From NCBI GenBank assembly GCA_018896025.1, contig JAHIND010000008.1, positions 186,001-250,000 of the forward strand: a DNA stretch of 64,000 nucleotides. The letters are read 5' to 3'. The DNA comes from Pseudomonadota bacterium. Lineage in GTDB: Bacteria; Desulfobacterota; Desulfarculia; Desulfarculales; Desulfarculaceae. A program made the position numbers and the translations under genes. This document shows, piece by piece, positions 35,623-43,341 of the stretch; within the stretch, counting starts at the first letter, position 1; each line of letters opens with the position of its first letter. The notes below the pieces were generated by a model, which saw only the letters and a list, made by a program, of their open reading frames with translations, searched no databases and was not told the origin of the DNA.

Positions 35623-37215
35623 TCATCTTTTCAGCTCAAAGCCTGTTTTCTCGCGGTCCCAGGTGTCCTCGGTGACCCCCTGGTTGCGCAGCAGCACCTT
35701 TTGCACCCTCTCGGTGGGTGTCTTGGGCAGGGCCTCCATGAAGCGCAGGTAACGGGGAACCATGAAGTAGGCCATCTGTTCGGCGCAGTGGGCGATGAGC
35801 TCCTCGGGCGTAAGCTCCATGCCCGGCTTGAGGGTCAGGCACACCATCACCTCGTCCTCGCCCATGGCCGATTTCACCGCCACCGCCGCGCACTCCAGCA
35901 CCGCCTCGTGGGTGCGCACTCCCTTTTCCACCTCAAAGGAGGAGATGTTTTCGCCCCGGCGGCGGATGGCGTCCTTCTTGCGGTCCACGAAATAATAGTA
36001 GCCGTCCTCGTCCTGGGTGAGGTAGTCGCCGGTGTGGAACCACAGGTCCCGCCAGGCCTCCACGGTCTGGGCGGGCATGTCGTGGTACTCGCGCAGCATG
36101 CAGTTAGGCTCCAGGGTGCGCAGCAGGCACTCGCCGGGTTGGCCCGGCGAAACCGGCAGGCCGTCGTCGTCCACCAGCTTCACCTCGTAGCCCGGCAGCA
36201 GCTTGCCGCAGGAGCCGATCTTGCGCTCACGCACCGTGTTGAGCATAGGCACGCCGATCTCGCTCATGCCGTAGCCCTCGATCAGCCTTACTCCGAAGCG
36301 CTCCTCAAAGGGCTTGTACAGATCGGGCGGAGCGCCCGCGCCGAAAAGGATGCGCAGGGGGTTGTCGGCGTCGTCGGGCCGGGGCTCGGCCTTGTAGAGG
36401 ATTTGCAGGATGCCGCCGATGTAGTTGAACTCGGTGCAGCCGTGCTTTTTCACTTCGGCCCAGAAGTTGCTGGCCGAAAAACGGGTGCCCAGCACCATGC
36501 GCGCCCCGCTCATCAGAGCGGGCATGGTGGAGAGAAATTGGGCGTTGCCGTGGAACAGGGGAAGGGCATTGTACAGGCAGTCGTCCGGGCCGTAGTCGGC
36601 GGCGGCCTTGCATATCTCGCCCATGAACAGGGCGTAGTTGTGAGGCATCACCGAGCCCTTGGATGGGCCGGTGGTGCCGGAGGTGTAGACGATGGCAAAG
36701 GGGTCGCTCCAGAGCACATCCGTGGGCCGGTAGCCGCCCTGGTTGTCCACCATTTCGGCGTAGTCAAACACCGGCTTGTCCAGGGCGAATGGGTCTTCCC
36801 CACCCAGCACCACAACCTGCTCCAATTGGGGCAGCTCCGAGAGCACCGGAGCCAGGCGGTCCAGGAAGGCAGCCTCGGCCACCACCAGCTTGCTGCCCGA
36901 CTGGCCCAGCATATAGCTGAGCAGTTCGCCGCGGTGGGCGGTGTTCACCGGCACCTCCACCGCGCCCAGCTTGCTGAGCCCGAACCACAGGAACAGGTAC
37001 TCGGGCCGGTTGCCCATGATGATGGCCACCTTGTCGCCCTTGCCCACGCCCAGGGCCTGCAACCCAGCAGCCACCCGGTCCGAGGCCTGGTCGAAGTCCT
37101 GGTAGCCGAAGGACTCCTGGTCGAAGCGCAGGAACTCGCGGTTACCGAACTGGGCGGCCTTGTCCTTGAGGACTTGATGCAGCACTTGCTTGCGGGTGAT
37201 GTCGCCTTTGTCCAT
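35623..37215 (-). CDS. AMP-forming acyl-CoA synthetase
   Basis: 530 residues from ATG 37215, which follows GGGGGG; a longer reading runs into the HyuB gene. It has the phosphate loop YTSGTTGPSKGS, GYGMSEIG, WFHTGDYLTQDEDGYYYFVDRKKD, RGENISSFEVE and the C-terminal catalytic Lys in TERVQK. By position it would activate the beta-keto acid made by the carboxylase, as benzoylacetate-CoA ligase does after acetophenone carboxylase. Confidence 0.93.
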   Translation of the reverse strand: MDKGDITRKQVLHQVLKDKAAQFGNREFLRFDQESFGYQDFDQASDRVAAGLQALGVGKGDKVAIIMGNRPEYLFLWFGLSKLGAVEVPVNTAHRGELLSYMLGQSGSKLVVAEAAFLDRLAPVLSELPQLEQVVVLGGEDPFALDKPVFDYAEMVDNQGGYRPTDVLWSDPFAIVYTSGTTGPSKGSVMPHNYALFMGEICKAAADYGPDDCLYNALPLFHGNAQFLSTMPALMSGARMVLGTRFSASNFWAEVKKHGCTEFNYIGGILQILYKAEPRPDDADNPLRILFGAGAPPDLYKPFEERFGVRLIEGYGMSEIGVPMLNTVRERKIGSCGKLLPGYEVKLVDDDGLPVSPGQPGECLLRTLEPNCMLREYHDMPAQTVEAWRDLWFHTGDYLTQDEDGYYYFVDRKKDAIRRRGENISSFEVEKGVRTHEAVLECAAVAVKSAMGEDEVMVCLTLKPGMELTPEELIAHCAEQMAYFMVPRYLRFMEALPKTPTERVQKVLLRNQGVTEDTWDREKTGFELKR

Positions 37216-37226
37216 GTCGTCCCCCC

Positions 37227-39305
37227 TTACAGGCTCGGCATCAGGGGGCCCTGCTTGATGCCCACCGAGGGATGGGGGTAGGTGACGTAGCTGTGCAGCA
37301 CGTCGTCGCTGGGCTTCAGCTTGGACCATCCCTCCTCGAACTCCTCAAAGGGCTTGGCCTGCCGAAGGCGCTCGGCCAGGGCCTTGGCGCGCAGCTCCTT
37401 GGTGGCCGCTTCGTCCAGGCGCAGGGTGCCCGGGTCGTACACCACCTTGTAGACGTTGGTGACCACCCAGTCCGAGACCAGGCCTTCGGCCAGGTCGTCC
37501 AGGGCGGCCTGGGGATCGCGCTCCAGCACGTCGCCGTAGCCCGCCCCGCCGCCTACCGGCACATAGAAGGTGTCGCCGTACATGAAAAGCTGGATGGGAT
37601 GGGTTATGTGGTGAAACTCCCGCTGGCCCTGTTCGGGGTTGCCCTCACCGTAGACCTGGTCCAGGTTGCTGGGCAGCCCGGCGTCCGAGGAGCTGAGCAG
37701 GTTGCCCATATTGCTCTGGCGCACTGTGCTCAAAAACACCGGGGGCACGGCGTAGCCGCCGAAGATGCCCAGGGTGGCGGGGAAGCGGGAGCCGAAGCCG
37801 AAGCAGCCCAGGGCCACGCCAGGCACGTGGTGCATCTTCATGCCGAAGCCCACTCCGGCGCCGCCCCGGTACTTGCCGTGGCCGTAGGAGTTCTTGAAGT
37901 AGTTGCGGAACAGATACATGAATGGCCGGTCCGCCTCGGTGGTCTCCACGTCGGAGCAGTCGCTCATGGTGGCGAAGAAGGCCCCGGCCCCGCTGACCCC
38001 GTCCTGGTCGCTACGCGCCCCGGCACCAGTGGCGTTTATCTCCGGGGTGATGTCGGCTATGGGCTCGCCCCACTGGTTCATGCCGCCGAACAGGGGCACT
38101 CCGAATCCCTGGTACCAGGAGGCCTGGGCCCGGCTGGGGTCCATGTGATAGGTCATGCGCGCCCCGGCCATGAACATGGCGTTGGCGAACAGGGTCTGGG
38201 GGAAGGGGGCCATGGAAGTGGGGGCCTCGCCCTTGGCGTTGAGCAGGCAATCCTCGGGGAAGTCCCATTCTATGGGGGCCAGCAGGGCGTTGTTGGCCGG
38301 GAGGTCGTGCAAAAACCAGCCGCAGAAGTACACCATGGCCATGCCTATGATGCCCTGGAAAAAGCTGTTCAGGGGCTTGTCGGGCAGCATGGGAGTGGTG
38401 TCGTGAAAGACAAGCTTGATGGTGTCGCCCTTTTTCACCAGGGTCAGGTTTATCTTGAGCAGACCCTCGCCCATCCCCACGGTGTCCATGAAGCGGGGCT
38501 GACGGAACACGCCGTCGTTGAGCTGGCTGACCTTGTTCCGGGCCGCGTCGGCGGTCACCGCCAAGATGCGCCTTAGGCCGCCCACCACCAGGTCCGAACC
38601 CTTCTGGTTCACGAACTCTAGAATGCGGCGCTGGGCGATGCGGCAGGCGGCCAGGCGGGCCTTGACGTCCAGGATCATGGTGCGGGCGTCGCGGTTCATG
38701 GCCGCGAACATGTTCAGGATGTCCTCGCGCAGGGTGTAGTTCTCGCCCACCTTGATGGGCGGGGCGATAAATCCCTCGTCGTACTTGGAGCGGGCGCGGG
38801 GGCAAACCCCGCCCGGATCGGTGCCGCCGTTTTCGCCCGAGTGCACCACCGCGCCCACGAAGCAGATGAGCTCGCCCTCGTGGAACACCGGCACGCACAG
38901 GCCCATGTCCGCCGGGTGCACCCCGCCGTAGAAGGGGTCGTTGAAGAAGAAGGAGTCGCCTTCCTTCACCCCCACCGAGCTGTCGTTTACGTAGTGCTTG
39001 ACGATGTATTTCACCGGCAACTGCCCCAGCACGGCGTGGAACCAGATGCCGGTGGCCACCACGGCCAGGTCGCCCTGGGCGGTGTATATGCCGAAGGCCA
39101 CGTCGCCCCAGCGCATGCCCGAGGACGCGCCCAGCTTCATGGTGGTCTCCTTGCCTTCCTGGGCCACCATGTTCATCTTGTGTACGAAGATGTCGTAATC
39201 AACGTCGTCGATCTTGTCCTGGGCCGCAGTTTCCCGGGGCGTCATGGGCTCGGGCTTGAGCTGCTGCACCACCTCCATGTCCCTTGCGTAGACCATCGCG
39301 CACAT
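37227..39305 (-). CDS. HyuB-type subunit (hydantoinase B / acetone-acetophenone carboxylase alpha-like)
   Basis: 692 residues of the hydantoinase B/oxoprolinase family. Typical blocks are SGMRWGDVAFGIYTAQGDLA, FFFNDPFYGGVHPADM, HSGENGGTDPGG, RRILE-type helix and GGAGVGFGMK, ending with VGGGAGYGDVLERDP. In ATP-dependent ketone carboxylases this chain pairs with HyuA-type chains. It lies between the CoA ligase and the first HyuA-type gene. Confidence 0.92.
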   Translation of the reverse strand: MCAMVYARDMEVVQQLKPEPMTPRETAAQDKIDDVDYDIFVHKMNMVAQEGKETTMKLGASSGMRWGDVAFGIYTAQGDLAVVATGIWFHAVLGQLPVKYIVKHYVNDSSVGVKEGDSFFFNDPFYGGVHPADMGLCVPVFHEGELICFVGAVVHSGENGGTDPGGVCPRARSKYDEGFIAPPIKVGENYTLREDILNMFAAMNRDARTMILDVKARLAACRIAQRRILEFVNQKGSDLVVGGLRRILAVTADAARNKVSQLNDGVFRQPRFMDTVGMGEGLLKINLTLVKKGDTIKLVFHDTTPMLPDKPLNSFFQGIIGMAMVYFCGWFLHDLPANNALLAPIEWDFPEDCLLNAKGEAPTSMAPFPQTLFANAMFMAGARMTYHMDPSRAQASWYQGFGVPLFGGMNQWGEPIADITPEINATGAGARSDQDGVSGAGAFFATMSDCSDVETTEADRPFMYLFRNYFKNSYGHGKYRGGAGVGFGMKMHHVPGVALGCFGFGSRFPATLGIFGGYAVPPVFLSTVRQSNMGNLLSSSDAGLPSNLDQVYGEGNPEQGQREFHHITHPIQLFMYGDTFYVPVGGGAGYGDVLERDPQAALDDLAEGLVSDWVVTNVYKVVYDPGTLRLDEAATKELRAKALAERLRQAKPFEEFEEGWSKLKPSDDVLHSYVTYPHPSVGIKQGPLMPSL

Positions 39306-39367
39306 GGCTTATCTCCCTCTCGCCGGTATGGCCCGGCGTTGTATCAGCAATAGACTCACCCTCGCCC

Positions 39368-41512
39368 CTAGGACCCCATCAGGCGCAGGACCCCGCTGCC
39401 AAAGCCGTCCTTGGTAAAGTTCCAGCCCGGCTCCAGCACGTAGGTGGTTTCGGGCGCCTCGATCAGGGCCGGTCCCTGAATGCGGTTGCCGGGCCTGAGC
39501 TGGTCGAAGTCGAACACCGGGGTCTCCTGGAAGCCGCCCAGGGAGGGCCAGTAGGCCTGGCGGGGTTCGCGCCCGGCGGCCTCGGGCGGAGTCTCGCCCT
39601 GCTCGTCCTCCGGTTGCATTTGCAGGTCCTGGGTCTGCACGAAGGCGGTGAGGTAGAAGCACTCCACGTTGATGCCGCCCATGGGGAAGGTGGCTTCCGG
39701 GGTGTAGATGGCCGAGTACTCCTCGGTGAAATGGTCGCAGATGTCCTGGTAGTCGTCGGGCCCGGAGACGCTCATGTGCGGGCTGATGATCTTGGTCAGG
39801 TTGTATTGCATGCCGTAGCGCATATCCAGCTCCAGGCGGAAGCCGATCTGCTCGGGGCTGTATCCCTCCAGCCTGAGGTCGGCGGTAGCCAGCGCCTTGA
39901 GTTCCTCGACCACCGTATTGAAGCCGTCGAAATCCTGGGAGTAGCACTGCTCGGCCCAGTAGAAAACCTTCATGGTTTTGGACTTGTCCCAGACCTGCTG
40001 AATGTTCACCGTGGAGGCCCCGTAGGCCCCGAACACCGGGGAGTGGGCCGACACCACCACCTTTTCCACCTGCAAATAAGGGGCGTAACCGCAGGCGTGG
40101 GTGGCACCCGCACCGCCGCAGGCGAACAGCACGAATTCCCGGGGGTCGTGGCCCTTGAGAGCCACCTCGTTGAACACCGCCTGGCCCATGCGCGCGTCCA
40201 CCACCGCCCGGATGCGCCGCGCCGCCTCCACCACGTCGATGCCCAGAGGGTCTGCGATGTGCTTTTTGATGGCTTCCTTGCTCAGGTCCTCGTCCAGGAG
40301 CATCTCGCCGCCCAGGTAGTTCTCCGGGTTGAGATAGCCCAGCACCAGGTCCGCGTCGGTGACCGTGGGTTCGGTGCCGCCCAGGTCGTAGCAGGCCGGG
40401 CCGGGCATAGATCCGGCCGATTGGGGGCCCACCTCCAGGGAGTTGCCCAGTAGCTCGTTGACCCAGGCGATGGAGCCGCCGCCCGCCCCGATGGATTTCA
40501 CCTCGATGGCCGGGATGTTGGTGCGCCAGCGGTCGATGACCGGGATGAAGTCGTAGGTTTGCAGGCGGCCTCCGCTGACCACCCCGATGTCAAAGGAGGT
40601 GCCGCCCATATCGGTGAAGATGATGTTCTTGTGGCCGTAGTGCCTGCCCAGGGTCAGGGCCCCGTGCAGCCCGGCCACCGGCCCGGCGTTGTGGGTGAGC
40701 ACCGCCCGGGTCCGGCTTACCTTTTTCATGCCCCCGGTGTTGTGCACCAGCATGAGTGGCCGCTGGTAGCCGCCGTCCCTGAGCTCGTTGCCCAGCTTGG
40801 TCAGCTCGTCGGCCATCACCCCGTGGATGTAGGCGTTGACGATGGTGGTGATGAAGCGGGTGTACTCGCCGGACTTGGGCGAAACGTCGCTGGAGAGGAA
40901 CACCGGCAGCGAGCCCAGGTAGTCCTCGGGATACTCCTCTTCGATCACCTGCTTGACCATGCGCTCGTGGGCCGGGTTGGCAAAGGACCACAGCAGGCAG
41001 ACCACGAATCCCATGGCCCCCTTGTCCACCAGCTCCTGCAAGGCCGCCAAGACGTCCTCGCGTTTCAGGGGGCAGACCGGGTTGCCGAAGGAGTCCATGC
41101 GCTCGCGCAGCCCCACCACCATGTTGCGCGAGATCAGCGGGGCGGCCTTGTTGATGCGGGCCAGGTCCTTGTTCCCCTGGCTGTCGCCTCCGTCGGCCCA
41201 GCTGCGGCCCCGGCCCAGGAAGATGGCGTCCTCGTGGCCGGCGGTGGTGATGAGCCCCAGCTTGGGCCCGTTGCGCTCGATCAGGGCGTTGGTGCCCAGG
41301 GTGGTGCTGTAGCGCACCGCGTCGGTGCCGCCCAGAAACTCGTCCATGCTACGGCCGTATTCCCGGGCCAGACTCTTGATGCCCTTCATGAAGCCCACCG
41401 ACAGATCGTAGTGGGTGGTGGGGGATTTGGTTGTCAGACCCTTGCCCTCGCCCTCGGTGGCGTAAAAATCCGTGAAGGTCCCACCGATGTCGATATTGAC
41501 GGTTATTCCCAT
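39368..41512 (-). CDS. HyuA-type subunit 1 (hydantoinase A / ketone carboxylase)
   Basis: 714-residue actin-like ATPase-fold protein. DIGGTFTDF at the N-terminus and FTDMGGTSFDIGV near 300 are the nucleotide-binding signatures; ALIERNGPKLGLITTAGHED, SIGAGGGSIAWV and GHDPREFVLFACGGAG also fit hydantoinase A. Its ATG (41512) is preceded by AAGGAGAT, which overlaps the terminal TAA of palindromic element A. It phosphorylates substrate or bicarbonate in the carboxylase. Confidence 0.93.
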   Translation of the reverse strand: MGITVNIDIGGTFTDFYATEGEGKGLTTKSPTTHYDLSVGFMKGIKSLAREYGRSMDEFLGGTDAVRYSTTLGTNALIERNGPKLGLITTAGHEDAIFLGRGRSWADGGDSQGNKDLARINKAAPLISRNMVVGLRERMDSFGNPVCPLKREDVLAALQELVDKGAMGFVVCLLWSFANPAHERMVKQVIEEEYPEDYLGSLPVFLSSDVSPKSGEYTRFITTIVNAYIHGVMADELTKLGNELRDGGYQRPLMLVHNTGGMKKVSRTRAVLTHNAGPVAGLHGALTLGRHYGHKNIIFTDMGGTSFDIGVVSGGRLQTYDFIPVIDRWRTNIPAIEVKSIGAGGGSIAWVNELLGNSLEVGPQSAGSMPGPACYDLGGTEPTVTDADLVLGYLNPENYLGGEMLLDEDLSKEAIKKHIADPLGIDVVEAARRIRAVVDARMGQAVFNEVALKGHDPREFVLFACGGAGATHACGYAPYLQVEKVVVSAHSPVFGAYGASTVNIQQVWDKSKTMKVFYWAEQCYSQDFDGFNTVVEELKALATADLRLEGYSPEQIGFRLELDMRYGMQYNLTKIISPHMSVSGPDDYQDICDHFTEEYSAIYTPEATFPMGGINVECFYLTAFVQTQDLQMQPEDEQGETPPEAAGREPRQAYWPSLGGFQETPVFDFDQLRPGNRIQGPALIEAPETTYVLEPGWNFTKDGFGSGVLRLMGS

Positions 41513-41523
41513 GGCATATCTCC

Positions 41524-41721
41524 TTAACCCGCATATTTCATGAAGGCCGTGTGTCCGGCTTCGCCAGCCACCGGCATACGGTGTTGCCGACTGCGCTCGG
41601 GCCTCGACGTAGCTATGGCTACGACATCAGCCCTCGCTTGCCGGCCGCCTTGTCTGCCGGCGGCTGGCTGTGCCGGCGATGGGTGCAAACTGTACCTTGA
41701 TAATGTGAGCACTTTTTTCAT
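41524..41721 (-). CDS. Small open frame carried by element A (65 codons), doubtful gene
   Basis: ATG 41721 follows GGGGCC and the frame runs to the TAA in the terminal repeat. The product (MKKVLTLSRY..., ...HRMPVAGEAGHTAFMKYAG) matches that of copy B at 50 of 65 residues with no length change. It has no known domain. It may be a by-product of the palindrome, or a leader peptide whose stop feeds ribosomes to HyuA-1 11 bases downstream. Confidence 0.3.
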   Translation of the reverse strand: MKKVLTLSRYSLHPSPAQPAAGRQGGRQARADVVAIATSRPERSRQHRMPVAGEAGHTAFMKYAG

Positions 41722-41786
41722 AACGGCCCCATGAATACTGATCGGTTCCTAATTGCCACCCAACCCTCATGCAATATGCGGGTTAA
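41524..41786 (-). mobile_element. Palindromic element copy A (MITE-like, 263 bp)
   Basis: Ends are inverted repeats: TTAACCCGCATATTTCATGA at 41524 and, read from 41786, TTAACCCGCATATTGCATGA. Inside are subterminal inverted arms (CCGGCTTCGCCAGCCACCGG against CCGGCACAGCCAGCCGCCGG) and a central hairpin CGTAGC-TATG-GCTACG. It lies between the UroD-like gene (stop 8 bases outside) and HyuA-1, whose ribosome binding site begins at its last TAA. No transposase; mobility is inferred from the dispersed copies. Confidence 0.8.
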
Positions 41787-41794
41787 GCACGGGC

Positions 41795-42748
41795 TCAGAG
41801 GCGAACCCGGGAAATTTCCTTTACTAACTCATGCACGGTGTCCAGGTTGGCCTCGCGGGTGACCGGACCCAGGCTGGTGAAAAAGAAGCCCCGCCCCGAC
41901 CGCGCCCGGTACATGTCGATCCCCAGGCTCATCATCTCCTTGGCCGCCTCCAGGTCGTCCATGGGCAGGCCTATGCCCAGGCCCAGGCCCTCCCCGGCCA
42001 GACGCTCCAGGCTTTTGCGGGGCGGCAGGCCCCCGTCTTGGGAAAGCCCCAGCACGTGAAAGTCCATCTTGAGTTTTTCCAGGCCCGGCGGCAGGTCGTC
42101 GCCATAGTTCTGCAGGAACATGCCCACCGGGATGTCGTAATGGGCCGCCAGGTTGCGCAGGGTGTTGTAGATCTTGCGCTGGGGCATGCCTATTTCTTCC
42201 TGGGCCAGGGCGCCGCCCTCCAGGAAGATCAAGACATCCGGGCGGGTGGCGCAGAAGGCCTCGGTCACCCTGACCGCCAGGGGCTTGATCTCCCCAAGGC
42301 GCGCCAGGCCTTCCTCCGGGCCGAACACCTCCCTGGCCAGGCTGACCGGGCCGGTGAGGGCGGCCACGCAGGCACGGCGGGAGCGCGAAACCTCGAAGAC
42401 ATGGCGGGCTTTTTCCAGGGCCACCTTCATCCGGCCAACCTGCTCGGGCTCCAGGCAAAGCCGGCTCGCGGGCCCGGCTATCACCGGCCGGTCGTCCTGC
42501 CACTGCACCGGGCACCCGCAGGCTTCGGCCAGCAGGGTGAAGTCCAGCCCGGCCACCACCCCGTCCAGGTTGAACAACTCGGCGGTCTTGATAAGCAGGT
42601 TGGCCCAGGCGGTGGGGTCTTGGGTGTAGGCCTCTGCCTTGACCCCTCCCACCCGCGCGGCCAAGCCGCGCACCAGCGGCACAAAGGCCGGGCGTTCCAT
42701 GGCCGTGCCCTTGAGGAAGCAGGAAAACAGCTCCCGGCCGCTGGCCAT
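41795..42748 (-). CDS. Uroporphyrinogen-decarboxylase-like protein (UroD/MtaA fold)
   Basis: 317 residues. It has an N-terminal RELFSCFLKG / RPAFVPLVRG block as in UroD/MtaA proteins and a barrel pattern (LDGVVAGLDFTLLAEACGCP, AALTGPVSLA, DVLIFLEGGALAQEE, GIGLPMDDLEAAKEMM). Many homologues are corrinoid or coenzyme-M methyltransferases, others are heme enzymes; which applies is unclear. Its ATG is only 2 bases after the TAA of element B, and no clear ribosome binding site exists for it; ATG 42700 (after AAGGG) is an alternative. It is bracketed by elements A and B. Confidence 0.85.
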   Translation of the reverse strand: MASGRELFSCFLKGTAMERPAFVPLVRGLAARVGGVKAEAYTQDPTAWANLLIKTAELFNLDGVVAGLDFTLLAEACGCPVQWQDDRPVIAGPASRLCLEPEQVGRMKVALEKARHVFEVSRSRRACVAALTGPVSLAREVFGPEEGLARLGEIKPLAVRVTEAFCATRPDVLIFLEGGALAQEEIGMPQRKIYNTLRNLAAHYDIPVGMFLQNYGDDLPPGLEKLKMDFHVLGLSQDGGLPPRKSLERLAGEGLGLGIGLPMDDLEAAKEMMSLGIDMYRARSGRGFFFTSLGPVTREANLDTVHELVKEISRVRL

Positions 42749-42750
42749 GG

Positions 42751-42948
42751 TTAGCCCGAATATTTCGCGAAAGTTGTGTGCCCGGCTGCGCCAGCCACCG
42801 GCATACGGTGTTGCTGGCTGTGCTCGGGCCTCGACGTAGCCATGGCTACGCCTACGACCCTCGCTTGCCAGACGCCTTGTCTGCCGGCGGCTGGCTGTGC
42901 CGGTGATGGATACGAACTGTACCTTGACGATGTGAGCACTTTTTTCAT
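42751..42948 (-). CDS. Small open frame carried by element B (65 codons), doubtful gene
   Basis: ATG 42948 follows GGGGAC at 5 bases; the frame ends at the terminal TAA, 2 bases before the UroD-like ATG. Same length as in copy A. It could act as a coupling leader peptide for the downstream gene, which lacks its own ribosome binding site. Confidence 0.3.
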   Translation of the reverse strand: MKKVLTSSRYSSYPSPAQPAAGRQGVWQARVVGVAMATSRPEHSQQHRMPVAGAAGHTTFAKYSG

Positions 42949-43012
42949 ATTGTCCCCATGAATAGTGGTTCGTTTATGAATGCCGCCCAACCTCCGCGAA
43001 ATATACGGGCTA
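42751..43012 (-). mobile_element. Palindromic element copy B (MITE-like, 262 bp)
   Basis: Terminal inverted repeats TTAGCCCGAATATTTCGCGA (from 42751) and GTAGCCCGTATATTTCGCGG (from 43013 inward). Subterminal arms CCGGCTGCGCCAGCCACCGG / CCGGCACAGCCAGCCGCCGG and central palindrome CGTAGCCATGGCTACG match copy A. It supplies the TAG stop of the zinc-ribbon subunit (43010-43012) at one end and abuts the UroD-like start at the other. Confidence 0.8.
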
Positions 43013-43339
43013 CCCGCCGTGCCTTTGCTTCAAGGCGTCGATGTCCAGCTCTATGTCGTGGGTGATGGGGTGCCCCGGCGGCAGATACTCGTTTTCGATC
43101 ATCACTCCGCAGCCCGGACAGTAGAACTCCAGCAGACGGCAGTAGTTGGGGTCCGGCGTGAAGCTGTAGGCCTGGCCCGTCACCAGGGGCGGGTGCACCT
43201 CGGCCATGTCCTTTTCCGCCACCAGGCAGCCCTTCTTGTAGTTCTCCTGGGCGGCGACCAAGTCCCGGCCGCAGCGCTGGCAGCACCACATCTCGCTACC
43301 CAGGTCGATCTCCAGGTACTCAGTGATCCTCACCTTCAT
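43010..43339 (-). CDS. Small zinc-ribbon subunit (acetone carboxylase gamma / ApcB-like)
   Basis: 109 residues with two cysteine pairs, MWCCQRCGRDL near 18-28 and FYCPGCGVMIE near 72-82, forming a zinc ribbon, and a C-terminal HDIELDIDAL. Acetone and acetophenone carboxylases have such a small zinc subunit. It starts 2 bases after HyuA-2. Its last codon GGG is followed by a TAG belonging to the terminal repeat of element B, so the original 3' end may have been altered by the insertion. Confidence 0.88.
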   Translation of the reverse strand: MKVRITEYLEIDLGSEMWCCQRCGRDLVAAQENYKKGCLVAEKDMAEVHPPLVTGQAYSFTPDPNYCRLLEFYCPGCGVMIENEYLPPGHPITHDIELDIDALKQRHGG

Positions 43340-43341
43340 GA

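Noticed and set aside
41524..43012. Elements A and B as a composite transposon
   Set aside because: No transposase and no target duplication outside the pair could be identified; the arrangement is equally explained by two separate insertions.
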